Positions 38,501 to 50,500 of a stretch of 64,000 nucleotides of DNA are shown here, piece by piece; the first letter of the stretch is position 1; each line of letters begins with the position of its first letter. Origin of the DNA: Stercorarius parasiticus (Eukaryota; Chordata; Aves; Charadriiformes; Stercorariidae); assembly GCA_013396915.1 (NCBI GenBank), contig VWZL01001363.1:659140-723139 (forward strand). The letters run 5' to 3'. Made by a program: the position numbers and the translations under genes. Below the pieces are notes generated by a model that searched no databases, was not told the origin of the DNA, and saw only the letters and a list, made by a program, of their open reading frames with translations.

Positions 38501-41500
38501 TTCAAATAATATCCTGCCCTGGCTACTCCCAGACCCATCACAGGAGACCGATGAGCCCCAGCACCCACATGAAATGCATCAAGATGAATCAAGAGGAGAG
38601 GCTCTGGGGAGCACTGTGCAGACTGAGCCGGGTTACTTCCCACAGGGGCTGGGACACAGTATGGAAGGCAGGGAAAGAGCATTTTGGGTTTGCACAAGAC
38701 ATTAGTGGATATTTAGGGGAGAAACCAAAGGCAGAGAAAGGGAGGAATGATTCTCACATTTTTATTTTTAAGCACCATAGTTAGGGGCTACCAGAGAAAT
38801 AAACACTTCGCACAATTTTATTTCTAGATTCTGAACTTGCAATCAAGCTTACAATGAGGAGAGGCTGAGGGAACGGGGCATGTTTAGTTTAGAGAAGAGG
38901 AGGCTGAGGGGAGACCTCATTGCCCTCTACAACTACCTGAAAGGAGGTTGCAGAGAGGTAGGTGTTGGCCTCTTCTCCCAGGTGAATAATGACAGGACCA
39001 GAGGAAATGGTCTGAAGTTGCAGCAGGGGAGGTTTAGACTAGATCTTAGGAAGAATTACTTTACTGAAAGAGTGGTCAGGCACTGGAACAGCCTGCCCAG
39101 GGAAGTGGTTGAGTCACCATCCCTGGAGGTATTTAAGAAACGTCTAGATTTGGCACTTCAGGGCATGCTCTAGTGACAGAGATTGTAGGGGTTTTTTGTG
39201 TGTGTATGGTTGGACTCGATGATCTCAAAGGTCCTTTCCAACCATGAAGATTCTATGATTCTATTACAGCCCTAACAAAAAGACGTACAGTAAAACAATC
39301 ATTTTAAAAAAAAGTTTCCACATGAAGCACCATCACCATTATTTCTCATTAGCCATACCTTCAAAAACAGCTTTATTGGATAATCCCAAAGCTGGCACAG
39401 TTGCACCTTCCGGAAGATCAGATGATTGCTGAATTAAAAAAAAAAAAAAAAGTAGTTTACACACAGTTTGTCATGTAGGTTCAGCTTTCAAAGGCCACAT
39501 TTTAAGGAATCCCTGTGATAAAAAGAGACTTTTTGAGAGAAGTGAAAGGGGGGCACTTTGAAAAACTCCCAACTCATCCAGAACATACCCTGGACAAAAT
39601 GACGACCAGTACCCTGCCAGAAAGAAAAAAGCTTTTCTAAGGCCCCAGCTCAAGGGGTTTGCTGGAAAGCATGCATCTTCATCCCTAATTATGGGTTTTC
39701 TTCCAAAATCTTAATTGTTCTAGGATATACATGATAATTAATCAACTGAATGCACTGCAGTTTTTAACACAACAGGATTGGGAAACAGTCTGTTCTGAGG
39801 TGAAATAACAAAGCAACACTTTGTAAAAGGGGACAGAGGGTGAGTGCCTGTGCCCACATCTTCAAACACAACAGAGTACATACCACAGAGACACGGCTGG
39901 AGTACGCGGCTGTTTAGACCAGCACAGAGGAAAGACAAATCATCAGACAGAAAATACTTCCATAAAGGTATGGGGAAAAAGCCAAAAATCTGGAAAGGGT
40001 AAGTGAACTTGCAGCCCTTTGTGCAGAGATGGAAAGATTTAATAGCTGTAAAACCCCTTCCTTACAGTGTCTGCCAAGTTCAAAGAAAGCCTTTTTTACA
40101 GAATTGGGTTAATAATTTAGGTGACAGCTTAAAAAACTATGTCATTTATTTAAATGTTCATGTTTTGATAAGAAAACGTATGAGAGAAACACACCAGTCT
40201 AAGGCCTCTAAAACAAAAATAGTTCTTTATTACAATCCAAAATATAATACAATCCCATAGATTTTAACTGACTATAATCCTATTCAACCCTTTCTGAATG
40301 GAAAGCTGTTTTTTGGGTTTTAAGTACTTCTTTTGGGAAGGCTTTTGAGCTAAATTAAGAAAAAGCTTACCCTCTTTAATGAAAAAAAGCATTCACAGAA
40401 AACAACTTCAATAAAGCTATTTAAGAGAAGCTGTATCATCAGAGCTCACGCAGCCTTCCTCTTTAAACAAAGCCCATGTGAAACACTTCGTGATATCATG
40501 AATCAAAAAATAGCACTCAAAAGGAAGAGCTGATAAGGAAGGTCTACATAAAAGTAAAATAATGACATCTGCCAGCATTATAAAAGCACAATGTTATTTG
40601 TACAACATCATTAATGCAAATGCTTACAAAATCTCACCGAATTAAAGTGCTAAACAGCTACTTATGTAACTTCTTGCTATCAAAAATGAATAGATTTCTT
40701 TCCTGGATGTTTCAATTGTTAAATTAAATGGAAAGGCTAATCCATCTCTGAGAAGCTGCACAGGAAACACTGCTTTTGAGACAGAAATGCAAAGAGCGTG
40801 TAAGGTACTCTACAGAGGCAACTATCCTGAATGAGCTCTGCTCTACAAAATGCAGAGAAAAACAGCATTAAAGCAAATGGGGAGCAAAGGACTGCAACTC
40901 TGCAGACTCTTCTTTCCACAGAATAGGAAAGTATACTTATCAACAACAAAGAACTGGAATGTAAAGGCCTCAAGAAAATTCTCAATGCCAAGAGGAAATA
41001 AAGCATGAGCCAGTGTATATTTATAAATATTTATATGTAACAACTAACTGTAGTGCAGAAAGCTTTACTCTATTTCCAAGCATACAATTAAAAAACTACA
41101 CATAACTACACAACAATAATTACATCTAGACAAGACTACTACACCCTTAAATTAAGGAGAAGCAGATTCCCAGGCTTTATTGTTTGCTTTCAAATCACAA
41201 AGTGTGTACAGTAGTATACTTGGTCTGACTTATTTAAAATTTACCCATACTCTTTCCAATCTTCAGACACTAGGTCTTGGTTTAGTTTCAAATACAACCT
41301 GTGTTATAAGGCAACACCATGAAAAGATGTATGAAACAACACACATGGGAACAAATAGAAGGGAAAGGAAAAACAAGGTTAAGGTTTCAGGACTATTAAA
41401 AGAATTTTTATGGAGTTTAGTGCAATCTGACGTTTTCTAAAGCATTAATTTTATTTACATAGAAGAGGGCTGTCTTCATTTAGCATTGCGTTAGCACACT

Positions 41501-44500
41501 TACGTGGGAGCACAGCTTCTCCATTGGAATACCAGTGATGTTACTGAAGTTTTCTATAAAATTCTTGGGAGCACAAAAAACTCGAAGCACTTTTTCATCT
41601 GCTCCTGACACAAACTGAAACCGGCCGATCATTGCCAGACAACGCATGTCGTACCCATGTACTTGAGGCCTTGCAATTTCATGCCAGGTTACCTAAACAA
41701 ACAGACATGCAGTTAAAACAGAATTCTTAACCAGAGAAGCAGCAAGACTTTGAGTTCCAAAAAAGTACTAATACTTTACTTGCTGACTTTATTAACATAA
41801 AGGAAAGCTAATAGCAACCTTCTACTGACATTCAGAAAACTAACGCATGCTCACTTACATCAGTTAAATCCTATTTTTCCACCAAACAATTCCTGTAATT
41901 AGTAAACCGTGTCCCTGCACAGATATGCGTAAAGCATTTGCTTACCTTTGTTACTAAGGGCACACCACACTTACTGTGACTTCTTTATGCTAGACAGTCA
42001 GGAATAGGACATAATTTGCTTAAGCAAAAGAAGGACTGTATGTTACTTACTACGTTCAAAAACTGTAGCTCTGAAAGATGTAAAGAAAGTAGAGATAATT
42101 ACCTTGCTTCCTTCACACAGCAGCACTGCTGTCAGCAGGCTACAGGTTCCTACTTTCCCCCTTTCTTTAAATACTTGATTTTAATGAGACCATTTAATAG
42201 AAGCTTTGCAAAAAACTGACAAAACTAAAATAGCTTCTTATAGGAAAAAGATCTGGAAAATCCTGACTATTTTGGAAGTGTTTTCATTTGAAGTGTTATT
42301 TTTTTTTTCTAGTTTCCTGAAATACTCATATCCACACTTCAAGTATTAATCCAAGAAAAACAGACTTAACAGCTGACCAGAAACTAAATAGACAAGTGAG
42401 TTTTATAGTCACACTAAGCAAAGAATATTATCTTCTTTAAAACAAACAAACAAACAAAAAAGTTTGTTCTCTGGCAAATACTAAAAATCTTTTCATGAAA
42501 GTTTAAGTGTCATTTGCTACTACTCCTACATGATACTTCAGCTGGAAAAACACAGTGTGCTAGCAGAATTAGAATTAGAGTACTTCAGCATTACAATGCC
42601 TGGAAAATTGCAGCCAAAACAGAATTTACATTGTACTAGATATCATACAAGCATAAGGAAAGGCGTTACATTGACTGTAAACTGCATGTATCACACTAAA
42701 AATTCAATTGAGTTTTGAATGTCGAAGCTTCTGATAGAACATAAACGGGATATCTGAGAAATCCTACAAAATGTCATGTTTTCACAAGAGCTTGATTATC
42801 TGCCAATGAGAAAAAAGAATTCTTTTTTTAAAAAAAACAAAACCAAACAAATAAGCAAACAGTGCAATAAACCCTTCTTACCCTTTACGAGGTGCATTTT
42901 TGCATACTTAGAACACAGCACATAACAGGAAGGGAAAAAAAAAAACACACTAACCAAAAACCCAGAGCTGTTGTACCCTTCAGATTAGAGGAAAAAGCAG
43001 GGAAGGAAACTGGAGATGCCCTTCCACAATAAAAGACAAAGCTTAGCACTTGAGCTGGGATTGCCACCAATTCTGGGGGGCCTGGAAGAAGGAAATTAAG
43101 GAATTGATGCCAAATTCACTCTCCCAAAAACATCAGACATCCTGTGCTGGTCTATACAACAGAAGCTTTGATGAGACAGTTGCAATAGCCACCCTTTGCC
43201 TCCCCCAACTAATAGCACAGTTTGCACAGGGCCTCACATGACTTCAATCAACCTAGTGTCTGCCACTTTCCCGAGTGGAACATTACTAGTGTTCTGCCAG
43301 AAAAAGCTGTATTTGTAGATAAGGAAAATGCATGAGCCACTAGAAACGAGAACTTTTGCATTCCTAGACAGGATTTCCCACACCAAAATTTAGACTTATT
43401 TTGGAGCACAAAGTTACTCGAAAAGAATTCTTCCTGAAAGTTGCTTGCACACGTACCAACTGCACTCATGCCGTTTAGATAATCATTCTAGTAAAACAGA
43501 GTCATAAACAAAACAGTGTGAAAAACAGAGTAAGAATTTTGCTTAGATTAAGCTTGTGCAAAAAAAATGCAACCAAAGTTAAGTTTCTTTATGATTACCT
43601 ATTAGAATCAGCCATGTATTCCTCCTCCTGAGTTACTGCAGAGGCTGGTTTTTAAGACCCTGGGAGAACACTAACTGAAGGTAATCTGGAGATGAACTCA
43701 GGATCAACCAGCAGTCATGCTATGTGATTGCTAAAACACTGCCATTAGTATTTTTAAAGTGAAAACAGCACATGCAGAATGACAAAATCGCGCATTTACA
43801 CAAGCAGTTTGGAATAGATCATGGCTAGGGGAAACTTAGGTTTGAGTTACATTCAGGTGACTTGTTCCAAACTCAGGATAGGCAAGCCCTTTTTACCAAG
43901 CTCACACAACCTTTGAAGATCGTACCTCTGTCTCTTGTTTTCTTTTCCACGGAGCGAAGAGTCTAGTAGTTTGATCAGAACCAACACTGATGATAAACTC
44001 TCCTTCTGGATCCCACTTTACATCCTCTACACTGTTAAAATGTCCTGAAATCACAACTTGTGGAGTCCATTCTTTCTATTAAAAAAGTCACCGAAGAACC
44101 AAGGAGTTTTCAGTTGACTGATTAGCATATTCTAACCAAAATAAAAGTATCAACATCCTTATTAAGAAGGCAGAAAAAAAGACATTTGAATACAGCAAAT
44201 CATTAGAACTCCAAATGGCTGAAGATACTGATTTATTGTTCCAATGTAAAAGAAACTTGTGTTATTGGTTCAGCTGCCACTTCTGAACAAAGCACAACCG
44301 CAAAAGAGTTCAGTCTATTCCACTGACTTATGGTTCCCACAGGGACGCAACAGGTTTTAGAGCCTGGGAGATTGCAGCCTCCCTTCTGTGCAGGAGTGAG
44401 ACTCCCACAGAATATTATATCCAGAGAAGGACTATTTCAATCATTAATTTTATATTGTACTGTTACACTTTTCTATGAACAATAGAACTTACCTCAAGTG

Positions 44501-47500
44501 ACATATAATTCTTTTAAGTACTACTAGTATTAAAAAAACAACATACCTTATTAACTGTAGCCTGTTTCCAAAGGTGTAGCGCTCCATGAAAAGCATGAGC
44601 AACAATCATTGAACCATCTGGACTAAACTGGCAGTCAAAAAATCCAAGGGTGTTGCCACCCACTTCACCAACCCGTACCTGAATAAATGATCAGAAGTGA
44701 ATTACCCACGAAAATGGCCTTCCATTCATATAAACTCACCCTAATCTCATGAGATGAAAATTTATCTATAGGCAAGAGTTCAGGTTACACACAAAAATAC
44801 ATTTAAAGAATATTTTGATTGCAAAGTTAAACCCTAAAATATCAGGTGAATTAAAGCTGCATGACACTTTGATGGAGTCTCCCTTCATAAATACCTCAGG
44901 TCAGGATCTTGCTCAATCCCCCACGGGAAAAAAAAAAACACTACACTAGATGAGACAAGAACCCAACCTTTCGATGTTTCAGCCCAGTCTGTTGGATGCA
45001 ACTATTGCTCTGTTGCACAAAATGGAGAAATGGTCCAAAGGAACAGTGGTTCCCAATTACCTTATTTTATATATTTTTTTTCCTTAATTTCCAAGATTTA
45101 CTACCGTATTTCCACTTCCCTGTTTCTCCTTCAAGTAGCATCGTTTGCCAGTGTACATACAACATTAAAAGATTATATAACATTATATATAACAGTATAA
45201 CATTAAAAGATTATTTAAGTTACATTTTCAAGTTTTATTCAAGAGATAAGACTACAATTCCTTTCGAGCTGAAGTCTTAACAGTTCCCCCATCATTATAC
45301 AGCTGTTTTTAAGATCACAATGGAATGAGTCTATACTTCATTCTAAATGGCAGTGTGGACTAGAACATCCATTTTATTAGCAATCATTCAAAAAAAAATA
45401 CTGCTCATATGGAAGTGATTTTGATATGCCATGCTAGAGGCAGAATTCTAGTCTCACCTCTGACCAAGGGAATGATTTTGTGAAAACTTCTTGTTCATTG
45501 TATCAAAATGAAAAAGAAAATGGGTTGTTCCCCTTGTGTCCTTCCTCCCTGCATGCTTCCAGCTCAAGTTTCCCTCCCTCAACGCAAAAAGGATTGTTGC
45601 AGTTAAATGTCTGATCTGAACTGCAAGCTGCACATTTGAGGTCTAACCAATGCAAACGGAATGTAAAAAGATTAACAACTTGCAACAAGCTTTACTACAC
45701 AACCCATTTTTAGAAGCTTGTTAATTTAGCCACAATTAAGTGTTATAACTAGGGACAACAAATGGCATCTCACCCTATTATGAAGTAATTTCTACTTCAA
45801 GTAGAAAGGCACAAGAACTTTTCAACAGAACAGGGGAAAAATTAAATACACTACTGTAATTCTCTTTTTTTTCACCCAAGAGAGGATTAGAACTTTCTTT
45901 GCGACAGGAAAGATCATGAACAATCACTGGCATAACCCAATATAAACAATTTCAGCCGAACTACTGCAATTTGGAAAAGCAGGTCAACTGAAAACAAAGA
46001 CATCTAGGAAAGCACTAGATAAATCTGGTTGTACTACTTGTTTATTTAGGATGATCCACATCAGATCAGTATTCAAAATACCACAGTGAAACGTAAGCAT
46101 CCAGCTTAAATGGAAGAAAAACCAAATGACAGCCCATGAACAAGTTACTGTGAGTAAAACTAGGCTTGTGAATTGCGTGTCAGCTGCTCTGTAGTAACTG
46201 CTTGGGTGCACATTCCCACAAGGATTAACTACAAATAATTCAGAAGGGTTTCTTCCCCTTCTTACCAGGAGAACATGGTGTGTGTTACTATGCAGCATGT
46301 GGCTTGCTACACTACGAATGACAGTTGAGCACAACCTCCCTTTAGAAACTCCCCAATATGGTAATAAGAAAGCAAAGAACCAATAAAAAACTTATTGCAT
46401 CACATCATTTTGCAAAAATACAGTTTTACTCGCAACACAGCATCAGAGTGAGTATTTTTTGCAATAAAATGCTTTTGCCTTTCTCTCTCAGCATTTTATA
46501 GTTTTTGTTCCCTACAGTACACACATGATGCTGGAAACACAAACTGAATACAGCACATATTGTGAAAAAGACTGACACTTGCCTGTTCTAGCCAGACTCC
46601 AGTTTCCTTATCAGGTTCCCAGATGATCACAGTTTTGTCCATTGACGCAGACAATATCCTCATTGGTTGTTGCATGCTGCCATCTACAGTACAAGGAAAA
46701 TTATCACCCTACAACCTAAAAGAATTTGGTCATACTGAAATACAAACATGCTAAGAAAATCGTTCAGCATCAGAGACATGCAATGCAGTACTTAAATACC
46801 AGACTTAACAGGCTCTACGTTCTTGCCAGGCATTCATTAGGAGCTATTGTATTTTTCAGCCATAATCTCCCAAAGGAAATGTAAAACACGTAAGTGAGAA
46901 TAACCATATCCTACTGTTTATTCACTCCAAATCAATACTGAAACAAATGTAATTTGGAGGAAAAGCTAGAGCTTCACAGAGAGACGGTGTAGCAGTTCTC
47001 ATTTCTATTCCTCAAATAAGTTTTTACTGAGAGATTTACAGTTTAAAACAAAATAATCTCTATGCCAGTATTCAGTGTCTGGTTTTTTCCAAATTAAGGG
47101 TTAGATTCACTACAGACTTCAATAGACTCTAGGACCTTGTAATACATACAGTAGTAAGGACTGCTCCCTAAAATGCAGCAAACACTCCAGAAAAACACCC
47201 AACACAGGCAGAATGGGGAAGAGGAAACTGGTTGATCACCCAATTGCAAAACCCATAGGAGAACCACTGAGAAACCTTTCTTGAGAATAGAGACATTGGT
47301 GGGCATCTCATGAGGTGGTATCTTATGTCAGCACCAGACCTCTTACCTTCTGCATTGAGAATATGTCTCTCAGATCAGTCTGCCTCTACTGAAGAAGAAA
47401 ATCTACTTTGGGGAACCCAAGATCAGGCACACCACAGAAAACAAGAAGCTGCATGTATGCAGAAGCATAATTCGAGACCACCTGGAAAACTTCATGGTCT

Positions 47501-50500
47501 AACAGGACAGTTTTTCAGATTGCAGTGCAAGACTTACATGTCTATATTGTGCCTAAACCTTGCTTTAACAGGCAAAATCTTTTATTGGTGTCTAAAAAAG
47601 AAATAAATTTAAAGAACAGATAACTAAGCCAATATCTCTAAAGCAAGTCCTGTGTCTTTCACTACGGGTATCTTAACATTCTAATTGCACTCTACTGTTC
47701 AAGTGTTGTATATACACTGGCAAAGCTGTGCTTTGTACTGATGAAGTCACCTACCATCGACAACTCTAAAACATCTCAGAAAAAAAGGCACCTGTGCCAA
47801 TACAAATACACAACAGCATTCTGATTGCGCAAGCATGTCAAGTCAAGAATCTCTCTCCCTTATACGCCAGGCAAACACACACCAGCAAATCAGTACTGCA
47901 AACAAGGCTGTCAGAATTTAAAGATTTATAAAGAAAGATAAAGACTAGGGCAAAATGCAAAATTAAACTGTAAATAACAATTTTTTTTTATGACAGTCTG
48001 CATTAATGTCTTAAAGCTACATGCTAGAGAAAACTGATACTCAAGGGATCCCTGGCGTGTTATATTAATGCACAGAAGACTAAAGATTAATCTTCTGAAT
48101 GCTGGTATTTGTTACTTGCTACTCCAAGAAAAAGAAAGGAGTGCTCTTGAGTTAATGCTTACCTTCTGAAGAACAGACATTTCAAATACATGTATCAAGG
48201 TAAACTATTAGAGCTATTAATTCACACTGATTAAACTAATTTGTACTCCATAAACAACAATTCAATTACAATAAAGCTAGTACAGCTCAGTTATTTTATT
48301 TCATTCATTAAAGAAAACACGAGTAAAAGACAATATCCATTTACTAATAAAACATTATTTGCAGAATTTTAAGATTTTCATAGACTACAGTGACAAGTGA
48401 ACATGCAAACACAATTCAAAGACATGTGACTGTACTGTATGTACACAAAACAACTGCTAAGTGCTTAGTATCTTTTTACCTTTGGAAAATGAAGGTTGCC
48501 AGTGAACTGCATACACCCAGTTTTCATGACCAGCCAACACCGACTCCAAAGTAACTGCATATGTTGTATCAGTATCTAGCACAAATCAGAGAAAAGCACA
48601 TTTCTTTCTAAAAGCCAAGAAAGACCAGGTAATTTCTGATATCTTCAGTGAAAAAAATCAACAGCTTTCATCATCTACCAGTATCTCAATAGCCTATTGA
48701 CAGCTCCTTGAAAACCTACTTTCCACAAGCCCTGAGTACCAAACTGACAGTAAGAGGTTAGCCTATTGCCTCAGAGTGGTATTACAGAATTCATGGAGAA
48801 CTCTCAAGCAATTTTGAAATAAACACTCTGACACTGGCTCTACCCATACTCTTAAGCATATTTACGTCTCCAAGTGACTGTAATTACAAGCATTAACATA
48901 CTCCAAGCAATGAGTCATGATTTGTAGCAAGTAGCATGAGCACTTTTTACATATAACATCATACAAACTTCATTACCTAAGTTGCCTAATACTTTACCCC
49001 ACAATGTTGGCATTGCGTGCCTCTGATGTTACGGTGCTCAAACAGTATGTTAAATAACCATAAAGTAAGCCTACATATACTTACCTGTTCTCTCCAATAC
49101 TTTTCTAAGGTTTAAGTAATAGTAGCACCTTTTAATGCATTGAATTTGAAAGAAAATTAAAAGTACGCTATTAAATTGGAGAACTGCACAACAACTTACC
49201 TCCCACAGACAAATATTTCTCCTATTTATGTACTGCATTTGGAATAGGTGTAACAATGCACGTTGATATTAAGCTCTCACTGCTTTACCATTTTTTGTAA
49301 CACATCATTTAACTTTACATAGTCACTGCTTTAAAACAATAACTACACTTTTCTAAGACCTGAATAAAAATAAGGTAGTCAAACTGGTCTCAGATTCTTT
49401 TAATACAAGAAATAAACCAAATTAAATGGTAATCACCTTGTTAGCTCCCCTGAAAACATAACAGTTTTTGCACGAAAAGTTGTGCAAAAGAATTCTACAA
49501 CTGTTACCTACCCTTGACAGTAAAAACATTCTCATTCAGTCTTACGGAATCATCTTCACTTTCTGGAATTTGCTTTGATTTTGTACACACTTTCCAAATT
49601 CTTATCAAACAATCCTGAGCACAGCTTGCTAAAAAAAGGTCTTCACCTATTTGGTTTAAAAAAGAAAAAAAAAAATATAATTAGAGCCATGTTCTCATTG
49701 CTTTTTCATTGCAACCACTGCCATGACTAACTTACCATCTTTCCAAACATGCACTACAGCATTATCTTGCACTAATATTATTAATTTTAACGTGCACTAA
49801 TTATTAGTTTCAATATGCACTAATATGATTAATTTTTCCTATTGCATACAGTATCATAAACTGCTGTTTTATTTCAACATCAACTCACTCTCCCATTTCA
49901 AACTCTCTACTAGTTTGTAACACACTGACTATGGACATTTCCCTGCTTATAAGACATGGAAGACATGGTAAACACTGTAGATACACTTCCCTACTACTTG
50001 TGGCCTTCGCTCTCAAAATTCTGACAGCCTCAATACTCTTCAAGAATGCCTTTCCTCCTTTTCTTTCTTCAGGATTGCAGCATTCTCTAATTCCTTCTAT
50101 TTTATTTTTGCCATTGCAACAACTATTTAATTAGTTAGCATGTGAATAGGTTCTCCTCTTAACCTCCTATTCATAAAAAAAAAAAGAAAAAAAGAGAGGG
50201 GTGGGAACAAGAAAAGTGCTATTTCCTCCTACCTTCCCCCCCTTTGAAAAAGCAGCCAGCTCTTCCGCACACAGATACAGATATTTGCGAATTGAAACGG
50301 ACAAGTTCCTAAAACTCCTAGTATTTTGCATTTAGGTACCAGTCAGGTAAACATACCTGAAGCAAGCAAGACAAAATGAGGCATGTGAGTGTTCTCTATC
50401 AATCCTACTGTAGCTATAATTTTGATCACTAAAATATAACTGTAGTATAGGCTCAACAATTCTTATGTTTTAAGACGTCACAAAGTTCTATCTTGATTTT

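Larger units (their letters stand above)
44679..46582 (-). other. ELP2 GC-AG intron
   Basis: 1904 bp, donor GCAAGT and acceptor TATTCAG. It contains a 16-bp direct repeat (AACATTAAAAGATTAT at 45161-45176 and 45199-45214) flanking an AT-rich spacer. No transposable element recognised. Confidence 0.85.
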
